Origin: Gardnerella massiliensis
GTDB taxonomy: Bacteria; Actinomycetota; Actinomycetes; Actinomycetales; Bifidobacteriaceae
Direction: 5' to 3'
DNA length: 64,000 nucleotides
Assembly: GCF_003408845.1 (NCBI RefSeq)
Contig: NZ_LRTV01000009.1
Location: 28,454 to 92,453 of the forward strand
Part shown: piece after piece, positions 25,419 to 35,550 of the stretch
How positions within the stretch are numbered: the stretch's first letter is position 1
Layout of the letters: every line of letters begins with the position of its first letter
Made by a program: the position numbers and the translations under genes
The notes under the pieces: generated by a model
What the model was told of the DNA's origin: nothing
Database searches by the model: none
The model's input: the letters and a program-made list of their open reading frames with translations, nothing else

Positions 25419-26543
25419 ATGAAAGTAGAAGTTAATTCTGCATCTTTCGCTGACGCTGTAGCTTGGACAACACGCGTTATCGATGCAAGACCAGCTAATC
25501 CTATCCTTGCAGGCTTAAAAATTGAAGCAACAAATGGTACCTTACAACTTTCTGCATTTAACTATCAGATTTCCAGTTGTCACCACATTGAAGCTGGCAT
25601 TGATGAAGAAGGTAGCGTTCTTGTTTTAGGCAAATTAATGGCAGATATTACTAAATCTCTTCCAGCAGAAAATACTTATCTAAGTTCTAAAGAAAATACT
25701 TTGACCATTACTTCTGGAAAATCAACTTTTACTCTGCAACTAATGCCACTCGGTGAATATCCTAATTTGCCTGATCTTCCTAGCAAATTAGGACAAGTTG
25801 ATGCTCCAACTTTTATGCAAGCTGTTAACCAAGCCTCTGTTTCTGTTTCACGAGAAGAAAATAGGCCTGTACTGACTGGTATTCGCATGCAATTTGATGA
25901 CGATACCGTAACTATGACTTCTACTGACCGTTTCCGCTTGTCTCGTTCTAATTTCAAATGGACTCCTGAACATGAAAATATTCACGCAACAACTCTTGTT
26001 CGTGGATCTTTACTTCGTGACATTGCTCGTTCTTTTGATGACCACCAAAATGTTCTTGTTTACTTTAATGAAGAAGAACCAACATTACTTGGTTTTGAAA
26101 ACTCTGGACGAACCAGCACATCACAACTAATTGATGGCGAATTTCCTTCAGTAGACAGACTTTTTGTCGATGAATATCCTATTCACGCTGTTATTGACAG
26201 ACAAGCATTAATTAACGCTATCAAACGAGTATCTTTGGTTGCTGAACGTAATGCTCCTATTCGCATGGTCTTTTCTAATCAAGAACTCACATTAAGTGCT
26301 GGTACTGCCGATGAATCTCAAGCAAATGAAGTTCTCGATATTGATATGGATGGAGAAGACATTACCGTAGCATTTAATCCAATGTACTTAGTGGAAGGAT
26401 TAAGCGCTATTAGTGAACCTTTCGTTCATATGAAAATGGCAACAGCAGTAAAACCTGTCGAATTTAATGGTCAACAAGAATCTGATGGTGACGAATCTCT
26501 GAATTATCGTTATCTTCTTGTTCCTATGCGCTTTAATAATTAA
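25419..26543 (+). CDS. dnaN: DNA polymerase III beta sliding clamp
   Basis: Forms the dimeric ring that holds polymerase III on DNA. The 374-residue sequence shows the three-fold clamp organisation, with VSREENRPVLTGIRM and TDRFRLSRS in the middle domain and the C-terminal YRYLLVPMR end that contributes to the peptide-binding pocket. ATG 25419 has AGAGGA just upstream; the frame extends nine codons further without a better start. A strong hairpin terminator follows, which separates it from recF. Confidence 0.96.
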   Translation: MKVEVNSASFADAVAWTTRVIDARPANPILAGLKIEATNGTLQLSAFNYQISSCHHIEAGIDEEGSVLVLGKLMADITKSLPAENTYLSSKENTLTITSGKSTFTLQLMPLGEYPNLPDLPSKLGQVDAPTFMQAVNQASVSVSREENRPVLTGIRMQFDDDTVTMTSTDRFRLSRSNFKWTPEHENIHATTLVRGSLLRDIARSFDDHQNVLVYFNEEEPTLLGFENSGRTSTSQLIDGEFPSVDRLFVDEYPIHAVIDRQALINAIKRVSLVAERNAPIRMVFSNQELTLSAGTADESQANEVLDIDMDGEDITVAFNPMYLVEGLSAISEPFVHMKMATAVKPVEFNGQQESDGDESLNYRYLLVPMRFNN

Positions 26544-26549
26544 ACATTT

Positions 26550-26620
26550 TTGCGATATTACATTCACTATGAATTTAATATCAACACATTTTCAAAGTGA
26601 GTGTAATATCGCAATTTTTT
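26550..26620 (+). terminator. Terminator after dnaN
   Basis: An 18-bp stem (26550-26567 with 26597-26614, one wobble pair) with a 29-base loop is followed by six T. The stem begins just seven bases after the dnaN stop. The long loop is unusual for an intrinsic terminator. Confidence 0.8.
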
Positions 26621-26692
26621 ATATATAACTACCAACGTTTAAAAATATTTAATATTATACGTTTTTCGTAAAAAGAAAGGGTAATAAAAACA

Positions 26693-27919
26693 GTGTTTGT
26701 TTCTCGCATTGCCCTTGATACTTTTCGTTCTTGGAAACATATTATTTGTGATTTTCAGCCTGGAATAAATATTATTCTTGGCAATAATGGTTTAGGAAAA
26801 ACAAATATTGTAGAATCCTTAGAAATTGTTGGAACAGGAATAAGTCACAGAACTTCCTCAACTTTACCTCTTGTTACACGAGGTTATGAAACATCTACTA
26901 TACGTATTAACGTGTGTGACAACAAAGAAGATACTACTTACGAAGTTACTCTTTCAATAAAGGGTGCCAATAGAGCGCGTATTAATTCTGGAAAATCATT
27001 ATATATGAGAGAAATTGCAGGATTACTTCCCGTGGTTTCTTTCACTCCTCGAGATCAATCTCTTATTTTTGGAGATCCTAATATAAGACGTACTTTTTTA
27101 GATCAGGCGGGAACTTTATTACTTCCTAATTATGCACAGCTTATTCAAGAATTTCGTCATATTGCTAAGCAACGTGCTGCACTACTAAAAAATATTCGAG
27201 AAAATTCTTATTCTGAACGTAATATTTCACTATCTGGTTTAGAAATTTGGACTGGAAGATTTATTGAAAGTGCTATTGCTGTAACTCGTGCTCGAAATCA
27301 AGTAGTAACTATATTAAATAACTCTTTTACTCAGCTTGTTCAAAATCTTACTAATAATAGTGAAAACGCAATATTACAATATGCTCCTTCATTTGAAGAA
27401 GTATTAAAAAGTTACGATTCTCATAATGAACTTTTACAAGATATAGGTGAGCATTTTCAACGTATTTATGAGGGTGAACTTGCTAGAGGATGCAATCTTA
27501 TAGGTCCTCATCGAGATGACGTCAATTTTATGCTTGATTCTATGCTTGCTAAGGATTTTGCTTCTAATGGTGAATCATGGACACTTGCTATAGCTGCAAA
27601 AATGGCACTGTGTAAAGCATTAGAAGAAAAAAATCGTGATAATCCTGTTATTATTCTTGACGATGTCTTTGCTCAGCTCGATGAACAGAGACGTCAACAA
27701 ATTTTGAATTTTGCAGAACAACAAGGACAAGTTTTTATTACTACTTCCTCAATAAGCGATATACCTAACAGCATTGAAAATAGTGAGTTATGCAATCATC
27801 ATATTATTGATGTTGCTGATTTAACATCCCAACAAGACGATGATATTAATTCGCTTCACACCACCATGCTAAAAGGTATATTAGCCCAACGCAGCAGTCA
27901 GGAAAATGATGCACTATGA
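26693..27919 (+). CDS. recF: DNA replication/repair protein RecF
   Basis: An SMC-like ATPase that binds single/double-strand DNA junctions and helps load RecA at gaps. Seen are Walker A GNNGLGKTN (residues 30-38), the signature region and Walker B VIILDDVFAQLDEQRRQQIL. The length of 408 residues is normal. The start is GTG 26693 with GAAAGGG about eleven bases upstream. The gene is visibly more AT-rich than its neighbours, with AAT, ATT and TTA codons prevailing. Its stop overlaps the dciA start (ATGA). Confidence 0.95.
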   Translation: MFVSRIALDTFRSWKHIICDFQPGINIILGNNGLGKTNIVESLEIVGTGISHRTSSTLPLVTRGYETSTIRINVCDNKEDTTYEVTLSIKGANRARINSGKSLYMREIAGLLPVVSFTPRDQSLIFGDPNIRRTFLDQAGTLLLPNYAQLIQEFRHIAKQRAALLKNIRENSYSERNISLSGLEIWTGRFIESAIAVTRARNQVVTILNNSFTQLVQNLTNNSENAILQYAPSFEEVLKSYDSHNELLQDIGEHFQRIYEGELARGCNLIGPHRDDVNFMLDSMLAKDFASNGESWTLAIAAKMALCKALEEKNRDNPVIILDDVFAQLDEQRRQQILNFAEQQGQVFITTSSISDIPNSIENSELCNHHIIDVADLTSQQDDDINSLHTTMLKGILAQRSSQENDAL

Positions 27920-28380
27920 TACCTGCGTATAAGATTCTTAAGCTAGATACTCGTAAATTACCGGCATTAATATTTGAACCAATTTCTGCTAAAGCAAGAA
28001 AAAAAGAAGATCTTTCTTACCGAGCTGAGCAGGCTTGGGAAAATTTTGGTAAACCTGGGAGAGATCCTATTGAATTAGGTGGAATTTTACAAACTTTTGC
28101 TTCTAAAAATAGGTGGAATAAGCAGCTTTCTATAGCAAAATTGCGTGTTTCTTGGAATAAAGTGGTGGGAGAAGTTATTGCTCAACATTGTGAAATTAGT
28201 CAAATAAGAAATGGAACACTTATTATTCGTGCGCAATCAGCTGTTTGGGCTACACAACTTTCTTATTTACTTCCTCAATTAAAGAAAAAAATTTCTGAAA
28301 ATCTTGCCGATATTGAGATTACAGAAATTAAAGTTATTGGCCCTACTACAACCGGATTAGGTGCTTGGAAAAGTAAGTAA
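27916..28380 (+). CDS. dciA: DciA-type helicase loader / DUF721 protein
   Basis: A 154-residue protein of the DciA family (PF05258), which in many bacteria loads the replicative helicase DnaB. The family core is seen in VSWNKVVGEVIAQHCEI, then NGTLIIRAQSAVWATQLSYLLPQL. A gene for this protein between recF and gyrB is a constant of actinobacterial origins. The start overlaps the recF stop by four bases, so it is in one operon with recF. Like recF it is notably AT-rich. Confidence 0.9.
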   Translation: MIPAYKILKLDTRKLPALIFEPISAKARKKEDLSYRAEQAWENFGKPGRDPIELGGILQTFASKNRWNKQLSIAKLRVSWNKVVGEVIAQHCEISQIRNGTLIIRAQSAVWATQLSYLLPQLKKKISENLADIEITEIKVIGPTTTGLGAWKSK

Positions 28381-28399
28381 ATATTAAAAATAGTGAAAA

Positions 28400-28421
28400 G
28401 GCCTCTTAATGACGAGAGGTC
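28400..28421 (+). terminator. Weak hairpin after dciA
   Basis: GGCCTCTT and GAGAGGTC can pair over eight positions with two wobble pairs and a six-base loop, 20 bp after the dciA stop. There is no T-run, so termination is uncertain. Confidence 0.35.
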
Positions 28422-28544
28422 ATTATGTATGTGTAGAATGTCATGTAATATAGTTCAAGCGCTAGAATCCCCTTTTTTGTGCTTTCTGGCGTATGTTGAC
28501 CTTATTAATGCCTTTTGGTGTGAAAAATGGTGAAGGGACCTAAG

Positions 28545-30620
28545 GTGACAAATACAGAAGATAATTCGATGGACAATACTGTCGAAGAGCATAAGCTTAA
28601 TGATGCTCAACTTGATGATTCACTTGCTCCTGAACATTATGATGCTAGTGATCTTCGAGTTCTCGAAGGTTTGGAGGCTGTTCGTATTCGACCGGGTATG
28701 TACATTGGTTCTACCGGTCCTCGCGGCTTGCATCACTTAGTTTATGAGATTGTAGATAATTCTGTAGATGAAGCATTAGCTGGCTATGCTTCGCATATTG
28801 AAGTAACAATTTTGCCAGATAACGCTATTCGCGTTGTCGATGATGGCCGTGGCATACCAGTAGATGAGGTTCCAGGCGAAGGTGTTTCTGGTGTTGAAAC
28901 AGTGATGACTAAGCTGCATGCTGGTGGCAAGTTTGGTGGCGGCGGCTATGCTGTTTCCGGTGGTCTTCACGGTGTTGGTATTTCTGTAGTCAACGCACTT
29001 TCTACGCGTGTGGAAATTGAAGTCCGTCGTCAAGGATTCCACTGGACACAAACGTATGTAGATCAGCATCCAACTGCTCCACTTGCCCAAGGTAAGCCAA
29101 TGGAAGAAGGAGAATCTACTGGTACGTCCGTAACATTCTGGCCGGATGCAGCAATTTTTGAAACAACTACATACGATTTTGAAACATTGCGTTCTCGCTT
29201 CCAGCAGATGGCCTTCCTAAATAAAGGGTTGAAGATTTCCTTAACTGACTTACGTAAACCAGATGAAGCTGGAGACGAAGTTGCAGGAGATAATGAGTCT
29301 ACTGATGAAACAAAGCATCGAAGCGTAAGCTACCAATATGAGCACGGTATTAAAGATTACGTTGATTATTTAGTTAAATCTCGTAAGGCTGTGCCGGTAG
29401 AGCAAGATGTTATTGATTTTGAAGCTGAAGATCTTGAAATTGGTATTTCAGCAGAAATTGCTATGCAGTGGACCGTTGCCTATTCAGAAGCAGTTCACAC
29501 TTTTGCTAATACAATTTCAACTACTGAAGGTGGCACTCACGAAGAAGGCTTCCGTGCTGCTTTAACAACTTTAATTAATCGTTATGCTCGTGAAAAAAAT
29601 ATCTTAAAAGAAAAAGATACTAATCTTTCTGGTGACGATGTTCGTGAAGGTTTAACTGCGGTAGTTTCAGTAAAACTTACTACTCCACAGTTTGAAGGTC
29701 AGACTAAGACAAAACTTGGAAATTCCGAAGCTAAGACTTTCGTGCAGCGAGTTATGACAGAAAAGCTTGGAGATTGGCTCGATGCTCATCCAAGTGAAGC
29801 GAAGAATATTATTCAAAAAGCTATGGAAGCTTCTCGTGCTCGTCTGGCAGCAAAGAAAGCTCGCGAAAATACTCGTCGCAAGTCTATTTTTGAAACTGCT
29901 GGTATGCCAGATAAGCTGAAGGACTGCCAATCAAGTAATCCTGAAGAATGTGAATTATTCATCGTCGAGGGTGATTCTGCAGGTGGCTCCGCAATTCAAG
30001 GTCGAGATCCTATTACACAAGCAATTTTGCCTTTGCGCGGTAAGATTTTGAACACTGAGCGTGCATCAATAGACAGAATGATGAAGTCTGAGACTATTGA
30101 ATCCTTAATCACTGCAGTTGGTGGCGGTTATGGTGAAGATTTTGATTTAAGCAAGGTCCGTTACCACAAAGTTATTATTATGGCTGATGCTGATGTTGAT
30201 GGTGCTCATATTGCTACTTTGAATTTGACACTGTTCTTCCGCTACATGCGTCCTATGATTACAGCAGGATACGTTTATGTTGCTATGCCACCTTTGTACC
30301 GCTTGAAGTGGAGTAAGGGAGCACACGACTTCGTTTATACAGATGCTGAACGTGATCGCGTTCTTGCAGAAGGTAAAGCTGCTGGTCGTCAACTTCCTAA
30401 GGGTGAAGGTATTCAGCGATATAAGGGCTTGGGTGAGATGAGTTATCAGGAGTTGTGGGAAACCACTATGGATCCTGAACATCGCATTTTGAAGCAAATT
30501 CATATTGAAGATGCTGCTCGTGCTGATGAAACCTTCTCCATGCTTATGGGCGACGAAGTAGAGCCACGACGACTCTTTATTCAACGAAATGCTCATGATG
30601 CACGATTTATTGATGCTTAA
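28545..30620 (+). CDS. gyrB: DNA gyrase subunit B
   Basis: The ATPase subunit of gyrase, which introduces negative supercoils. The sequence shows the GHKL ATP-binding elements EIVDNSVDEALAGY, DDGRGIPVD and GGLHGVGISVVNALS. The TOPRIM domain shows EGDSAGGSA, PLRGKILN and DADVDGAHI, and the C-terminal gyrA-contact segment is YKGLGEMSYQELWETTMDP. I choose GTG 28545, with GAAGGGA six bases upstream, giving 691 residues; ATG 28527 is an alternative without a site. Normal actinobacterial length, no intein. Confidence 0.96.
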   Translation: MTNTEDNSMDNTVEEHKLNDAQLDDSLAPEHYDASDLRVLEGLEAVRIRPGMYIGSTGPRGLHHLVYEIVDNSVDEALAGYASHIEVTILPDNAIRVVDDGRGIPVDEVPGEGVSGVETVMTKLHAGGKFGGGGYAVSGGLHGVGISVVNALSTRVEIEVRRQGFHWTQTYVDQHPTAPLAQGKPMEEGESTGTSVTFWPDAAIFETTTYDFETLRSRFQQMAFLNKGLKISLTDLRKPDEAGDEVAGDNESTDETKHRSVSYQYEHGIKDYVDYLVKSRKAVPVEQDVIDFEAEDLEIGISAEIAMQWTVAYSEAVHTFANTISTTEGGTHEEGFRAALTTLINRYAREKNILKEKDTNLSGDDVREGLTAVVSVKLTTPQFEGQTKTKLGNSEAKTFVQRVMTEKLGDWLDAHPSEAKNIIQKAMEASRARLAAKKARENTRRKSIFETAGMPDKLKDCQSSNPEECELFIVEGDSAGGSAIQGRDPITQAILPLRGKILNTERASIDRMMKSETIESLITAVGGGYGEDFDLSKVRYHKVIIMADADVDGAHIATLNLTLFFRYMRPMITAGYVYVAMPPLYRLKWSKGAHDFVYTDAERDRVLAEGKAAGRQLPKGEGIQRYKGLGEMSYQELWETTMDPEHRILKQIHIEDAARADETFSMLMGDEVEPRRLFIQRNAHDARFIDA

Positions 30621-30690
30621 GTATGAGATTTATTCTTAGAAAATATAGCCAGATAGAACGTTAAACGTATAAAAATACAAAGGAATTGCA

Positions 30691-33360
30691 GTGGTAGACG
30701 AAATAAATGCCGCTAATGATGGCGAAGAACGAGATCAACTGCCAGATGGTTCAATAGAACCGCAAAGCCCACAGGAATCAGATAATACTGATTATGGCTT
30801 AATGAAGGGTGCTCGCGTAAAGCACATGGATTTGCAACAGGAAATGCGAGAATCCTACTTGGCTTATGCTTTGTCAGTTATTATTGAGCGAGCTTTGCCA
30901 GATGTTCGTGACGGTTTGAAACCAGTACACCGCCGCGTTATTTATGCCATGTATGACGGCGGATATAGGCCTGATCGTGGATATAACAAGTGTTCCCGCG
31001 TCGTGGGCGACGTTATGGGTAAGTATCATCCTCATGGTGATTCTGCTATTTATGACACTTTGGTGCGTATGGCTCAGTCTTGGTCTATGCGTTATATGCT
31101 CGTCGATGGTCAAGGAAACTTTGGTTCCCCTGGTGACGATCCTGCAGCAGCAATGCGTTATACAGAATGTCGTATGGCACCTTTGGCTATGGAAATGGTG
31201 CGTGATATTGATAAAGATACCGTCGATTTTCTGCCAAATTATGATGGTAAAACGCAAGAGCCTACAGTTCTTCCAGCACGATTCCCTAACCTCCTAGTAA
31301 ATGGTTCCGCAGGTATTGCTGTTGGTATGGCAACAAATATTCCACCTCATAATATGCGTGAAGTGGCTGATGGTGTGCACTGGGCTTTGGAACATCCAGA
31401 TGCTAGTAAAGAAGAACTTCTTGAAGCATTAATTCAGCGCATTAAAGGACCTGATTTTCCTACTGGAGCAACAATTTTAGGTCACAAAGGAATTGAGCAG
31501 GCTTATCGTACTGGCCGCGGCTTAATCACCATGCGTGCAGTAGTCAATACTGAGGAAATAAAGGGACGTATGTGCTTGGTTGTAACCGAGCTTCCATACC
31601 AGGTAAATCCTGACCGTCTTGCTGCTTCTATTAGGGAAGCTGTACGTGACGGCAAGATTCAAGGCATTGCTGATATGCGAGACGAAACGTCCGGTCGTAC
31701 TGGTCAGCGTTTGGTACTTGTTCTTAAGAGAGATGCTGTTCCAAAAGTTGTTTTAAATAACTTGTATAAGCATTCGCAGTTGCAACAAACTTTTGGTGCA
31801 AACATGCTTGCTTTGGTTGATGGAGTGCCTAGAACTTTGAGTTTGGATGCGTTTATACGCCACTGGGTAGCTCATCAGCTTGAAGTTATTGATCGTCGTA
31901 CACGTTACTTAAAGCGTGAAGCCGAAGAGCGCGACCATATTTTGCAAGGCTATTTGAAAGCCTTGGATATGATTGATGAAGTTGTTGTTTTAATTCGTGC
32001 GTCTAAAGATGTTGATACTGCTCGCACAGGATTGATGGATTTGCTCGATGTCGATGAAGTTCAAGCAGACGCAATTCTTGCAATGCAACTTCGTAGGCTT
32101 GCGGCTTTGGAACGTCAGAAAATTCTCGACGAACACGAAGAATTAATGCGAAAAATTGCTGATTACAACGATATTTTGGCAAGTCCAGAACGTCAGCGCA
32201 CAATCGTAGGTGATGAACTTGACGAAATTGTTGCTAAATATGGTGACGAACGTAGAACAAAGATTCTTCCATTCTCTGGTGAGATGAACGTTGAGGATCT
32301 TATTGCGGAAGAAAACGTTGTTGTAACAGTTACTCGAGCAGGCTACATTAAGCGTACAAAAGCAGACGAGTATCGTGCTCAACATCGCGGTGGTAAAGGT
32401 ATTAAAGGCGCTAAGCTTCGTGAAGATGATGTAGTAGATCACTTCTTCCTCACATCCACACATAATTGGCTTCTCTTCTTTACCAATCGTGGTCGAGTTT
32501 ATCGTTTGAAAGCTTATGAACTTCCAGAAGGATCGCGCGATTCTAAAGGTCAGCATGTTGCAAATCTTCTGCAATTTACTCCTGGAGAAACAATTCAAGC
32601 AGTGCTTTCAATCGAAAATTATGATGTAGCAAAATATCTTGTACTTGCAACTCGCTCGGGTAAAGTTAAGAAAACAGCTTTGCAAGAATACGATTCTCCA
32701 CGTCAAGGCGGTTTAATTGCAGTTCGTTTAATGGCAGATGAAACAACTGGTGAGCCTTCTGACGAGCTTATTGGTGCAGCATTGTGCAATCCAGAAGACG
32801 ACATTATTCTTGTTTCTAAGCTCGGCATGAGTCTGAAGTTTAGAGCAGATGATGAACAGCTTCGACCAATGGGTCGCCAAACTGCTGGCGTTCAAGGCAT
32901 GCGATTCCGTGAAGGTGACGAATTGCTCGACATGGACGTTGTTGCTGCAGAAACTAGTAAAGATCTTCTTGTAGTTACTAATGAAGGATTTGCTAAGCGA
33001 ACTGCTATTGAAGAGTATCGTTTGCAAGGCAGAAACGGTTACGGTGTGAAAGCTGTACAACTTGCAGAAGGTCGTGGTTCATTAGTTGGCGCATTAATTG
33101 TTGAAGAAACAGATCAAGTAATGGCAATTATGAAGTCAGGCAAAGTAATTCGTTCCAACGTAAACGAAGTGAAACGTACGGGACGAACTACTCAAGGCGT
33201 AACTTTAGCAAAGCCAGATAATGGTGACGAAATCATTTCCATTGCTCGCAATGAAGAAACTGATGACGATCATCAAACAGATGAAGTAACAACTCAACTA
33301 AATGAAGCAAATGCGGATAATATACAAGATTCTGCAGAAACTACATACGCTGAGGAATAA
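30691..33360 (+). CDS. gyrA: DNA gyrase subunit A
   Basis: The DNA-cleaving subunit of gyrase. The active tyrosine is Tyr157 in [10 protein letters not shown]. The quinolone-resistance region reads [17 protein letters not shown] with Ser118 and Asp122, which correspond to E. coli Ser83 and Asp87, so the two most common resistance positions are unchanged. The C-terminal DNA-wrapping beta-pinwheel contains the gyrA box HRGGKGIKG. At 889 residues it has an N-terminal extension of about 35 and an acidic C-terminal tail. GTG 30691 has AAGGA six bases upstream. The gap to gyrB is 70 bp. Confidence 0.97.
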   Translation: MVDEINAANDGEERDQLPDGSIEPQSPQESDNTDYGLMKGARVKHMDLQQEMRESYLAYALSVIIERALPDVRDGLKPVHRRVIYAMYDGGYRPDRGYNKCSRVVGDVMGKYHPHGDSAIYDTLVRMAQSWSMRYMLVDGQGNFGSPGDDPAAAMRYTECRMAPLAMEMVRDIDKDTVDFLPNYDGKTQEPTVLPARFPNLLVNGSAGIAVGMATNIPPHNMREVADGVHWALEHPDASKEELLEALIQRIKGPDFPTGATILGHKGIEQAYRTGRGLITMRAVVNTEEIKGRMCLVVTELPYQVNPDRLAASIREAVRDGKIQGIADMRDETSGRTGQRLVLVLKRDAVPKVVLNNLYKHSQLQQTFGANMLALVDGVPRTLSLDAFIRHWVAHQLEVIDRRTRYLKREAEERDHILQGYLKALDMIDEVVVLIRASKDVDTARTGLMDLLDVDEVQADAILAMQLRRLAALERQKILDEHEELMRKIADYNDILASPERQRTIVGDELDEIVAKYGDERRTKILPFSGEMNVEDLIAEENVVVTVTRAGYIKRTKADEYRAQHRGGKGIKGAKLREDDVVDHFFLTSTHNWLLFFTNRGRVYRLKAYELPEGSRDSKGQHVANLLQFTPGETIQAVLSIENYDVAKYLVLATRSGKVKKTALQEYDSPRQGGLIAVRLMADETTGEPSDELIGAALCNPEDDIILVSKLGMSLKFRADDEQLRPMGRQTAGVQGMRFREGDELLDMDVVAAETSKDLLVVTNEGFAKRTAIEEYRLQGRNGYGVKAVQLAEGRGSLVGALIVEETDQVMAIMKSGKVIRSNVNEVKRTGRTTQGVTLAKPDNGDEIISIARNEETDDDHQTDEVTTQLNEANADNIQDSAETTYAEE

Positions 33361-33383
33361 AATTTAATAATAAAAAAGAATAA

Positions 33384-33433
33384 ATGAGAGTACCATGAGA
33401 GCGTTTATAGTCCGTTTTTATTGGTACTCTCAT
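33384..33433 (+). terminator. Hairpin between gyrA and the DUF3566 gene
   Basis: A perfect 11-bp stem (33384-33394 with 33423-33433) with a 28-base loop begins 23 bases after the gyrA stop. There is no T-run after it, so it may be a leader element or attenuator of the next gene rather than a plain terminator. Confidence 0.45.
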
Positions 33434-33484
33434 TGATATAATGACACTGATTGTACGAAATATAGTAAGAGAAGGAACACTGAG

Positions 33485-34156
33485 ATGAGCGAAAATTTTG
33501 AGCCATCGCATCCAACCAATATGAGTGAAAAATCTGCAATTATTTCGGAAAATGAAGAAGAATTTGCAGAACAGCACGTTCCTTCTGCAGAAGGTGCGTA
33601 CATCGAGGATAATAAAGAAAACAAGTCTAACGGCGGGATGTATCTTTCATCGTTGGGAAATATTGCTAAAGAAAATCCTTCAACTTCAGGACGAGTGAGC
33701 AGCAGCTATGCTTCACGTCGTACTGTTGGTGGAACTGCATCTAATAATCTAAACAATCAGGCTCATAATTCAGCAAAATCTAGTCGAACCCCGCGTGCAA
33801 GGCGTATGAGTCTCTCTCTAGTTCGCGTTGATGCATGGTCTGTTGCAAAAGTTACATTTTTACTCAGCGTTGCAGGTGGAATTATTCAAGTTATTGCAGC
33901 AGGATTAGTATGGCTATTCTTGAATATGGTAGGTGTATTTGATCAGGTAACACAAATCGTGTCTTCAACCGGATTGGATAGTAACGGTTTTAATCTTGCA
34001 GACGTGTTTTCTTTGCCAACGGTATTAAGTGCTGTAACAATTTTCTCTATTGTCGAAATCGTTATTGTAACTATACTTTCGGCAATTATTGCGCTGCTTT
34101 ATAACGTTGTCGGATCTCTTGTAGGTGGTATTCACATCACACTAGGTGATGATTAA
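33485..34156 (+). CDS. DUF3566 membrane protein
   Basis: A 223-residue protein with a disordered, charged N-terminal half (about 110 residues) and a DUF3566 domain. Two membrane helices lie near residues 120-145 and 178-205 around a short extracytoplasmic loop. The domain opens with SLVRVDAWSVAKVTFLLSVAGG, typical of the family, and ends with VVGSLVGGIHITLGDD. The position after gyrA is conserved in actinobacteria (mycobacterial Rv0007). The function is not established; I know of no enzymatic motif. GAAGGA precedes the ATG. Confidence 0.88.
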   Translation: MSENFEPSHPTNMSEKSAIISENEEEFAEQHVPSAEGAYIEDNKENKSNGGMYLSSLGNIAKENPSTSGRVSSSYASRRTVGGTASNNLNNQAHNSAKSSRTPRARRMSLSLVRVDAWSVAKVTFLLSVAGGIIQVIAAGLVWLFLNMVGVFDQVTQIVSSTGLDSNGFNLADVFSLPTVLSAVTIFSIVEIVIVTILSAIIALLYNVVGSLVGGIHITLGDD

Positions 34157-34180
34157 TACTACTGACAAAATAAATATGAT

Positions 34181-34214
34181 GTGTCCCCGTTCATAATTTT
34201 ATGAGCGGGGACAC
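34181..34214. terminator. Bidirectional terminator between DUF3566 gene and mscL
   Basis: A 14-bp stem (34181-34194 with 34201-34214, one wobble) with a six-base loop lies between two convergent genes, 24 bp from each end. It is flanked by AT-rich sequence on both sides. Confidence 0.8.
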
Positions 34215-34237
34215 AATATTTAAAAAGCAAATATATG

Positions 34238-34648
34238 TTAACGACGAGCTATTTCATCGCGAATATCTTGCAAAAGTTGAATAGTTTTTTCTTCGCGTTC
34301 TTTGCGTTTTTCTTCCTCAGTTTTTTCGTGTTCAATTTGTAACAAATTGACGCCAAGCTCACGCAACTTATTAATAGGAATAACTATGCAGAAATAAACT
34401 GCAGTGGCAATAATAAGGAAGTTAAGTAAAGCTCCAATTACTGCTCCAAAAGAAATAGTGGCGCCATTCAATGTGACAGTAAGTACTCCATCAAGTTCCG
34501 TCTTTCCACAAATCATTGCAATAAGAGGATTAATAATATGTTTTACTATTGCTGTTACTACAGCAGTAACAGCACTGCCCATAACAACACCGACAGCCAT
34601 ATCAATAACGCTGCCACGTAAAATAAACTTTTTAAAACCATCCATCAT
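34238..34648 (-). CDS. mscL: Large-conductance mechanosensitive channel MscL
   Basis: A homopentameric channel that opens under membrane tension and releases solutes on osmotic downshock. The 136 residues show the amphipathic N-terminal segment MDGFKKFILRGSVIDMAVGV, the pore helix TM1 (VVMGSAVTAVVTAIVKHIINPL), TM2 (LLNFLIIATAVYFCIVIPINKL) and a charged C-terminal bundle helix rich in Glu and Lys. GGAG lies seven bases before the first ATG. It lies directly after, and on the same strand as, the PAP2 gene. Confidence 0.95.
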   Translation of the reverse strand: MMDGFKKFILRGSVIDMAVGVVMGSAVTAVVTAIVKHIINPLIAMICGKTELDGVLTVTLNGATISFGAVIGALLNFLIIATAVYFCIVIPINKLRELGVNLLQIEHEKTEEEKRKEREEKTIQLLQDIRDEIARR

Positions 34649-34652
34649 TGTA

Positions 34653-35396
34653 TTACTCCATTGTTGAGGATAATTCTGTTATATCTGTATCTTCAGTATT
34701 TATATCTGTATCTTCCGTATTTTCTCTAAGATCAACATACAAGTGGTGACGTTGACACGATCGTAATACGGAAATAGAAAGCAAAGGATACATGATTGCA
34801 GCAGTTAATACGTCAGTTGGAAAATGTGCAGCAACAATAAGTCGTGAAATAGCAACAATAACAACTAATATTGCGCTAAAAAGAAGTCCAATCTGAATAA
34901 AAGCTGGTTTAACCATATAAACAATGAGCATAGCCATCACACACACTGCAACCGCTGCCGAAGTGTGTCCGCTAGGAAAACTTGGATCTGAAGGAACGCT
35001 AATTTTTAGACCTATATATGGTCTAGGACGATGAACGGCAAATTTCACCGCAAAAATATAAACCATAGGAATTAAGGAAATAAAAAGTTGAATAAGCGTA
35101 ATCTTCCAATTTCTACTTATAAACCAAGAAGTTATGGCAAGTAAAAGTAAAATTATTAAACAACCTTTAGTAGAAAACACTACTGCAATAATTTTGGAAA
35201 AAGTAAGTAAAAATGAAGGAACGCTATTATGAAACCAAGCAACAATTGTGCTTTCGTAAGCGCGCTCCTTACTTGTCACAAGAAAAGCCTTACCAAAGCA
35301 AGGTACAACAAGAGCAAGTATTATGGTAAAAATAGTAGCGGTATTGTGTGCTAGTGCCAACAATCCGCCATGATTGCTGTTATTTTTTTGCGTCAT
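34653..35396 (-). CDS. PAP2-family membrane phosphatase
   Basis: A membrane-bound acid phosphatase of the PAP2 superfamily. All three catalytic motifs are present: KFAVHRPRP (Lys118, Arg125), PSGH (141-144) and SRLIVAAHFPTD (Arg185, His191, Asp195). Six membrane helices are predicted by eye. Candidates for the substrate are phosphatidic acid or undecaprenyl pyrophosphate; the sequence cannot decide. The frame continues upstream to 35684, but that part is antisense to fhaA, so ATG 35396 is taken although no clear ribosome site is seen. The C-terminus carries a 7-residue duplication (TEDTDIN, TEDTDIT) from a 21-bp DNA repeat at 34680-34722. Confidence 0.85.
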   Translation of the reverse strand: MTQKNNSNHGGLLALAHNTATIFTIILALVVPCFGKAFLVTSKERAYESTIVAWFHNSVPSFLLTFSKIIAVVFSTKGCLIILLLLAITSWFISRNWKITLIQLFISLIPMVYIFAVKFAVHRPRPYIGLKISVPSDPSFPSGHTSAAVAVCVMAMLIVYMVKPAFIQIGLLFSAILVVIVAISRLIVAAHFPTDVLTAAIMYPLLSISVLRSCQRHHLYVDLRENTEDTDINTEDTDITELSSTME

Positions 35397-35495
35397 AATT
35401 GTTAAGAGTACACGCACAATAACGTACACGCACGCTAATCTTGTGGAAGTAAAAGTAAAAAATAGAGTATAAGTATAAAACATGTAATGTGAGAG

Positions 35496-35525
35496 TTGAA
35501 CACCGTACCCGGTGACGAGTACTAT
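35496..35525 (+). promoter_or_regulatory. Probable promoter of the fhaA-pknB operon
   Basis: TTGAAC (35496-35501), an 18-base spacer that includes a small CACCG/CGGTG palindrome, and TACTAT (35520-35525) lie 26 bp before the fhaA start. The spacer palindrome could be an operator; that is inference. Confidence 0.5.
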
Positions 35526-35550
35526 GATGAACAGATAGAAAGGGTTTACC

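Noticed and set aside
25847..25860. GTTTCACGAGAAG sequence in dnaN as another parS
   Set aside because: The right half-site does not match the palindrome, so it is a chance partial match.
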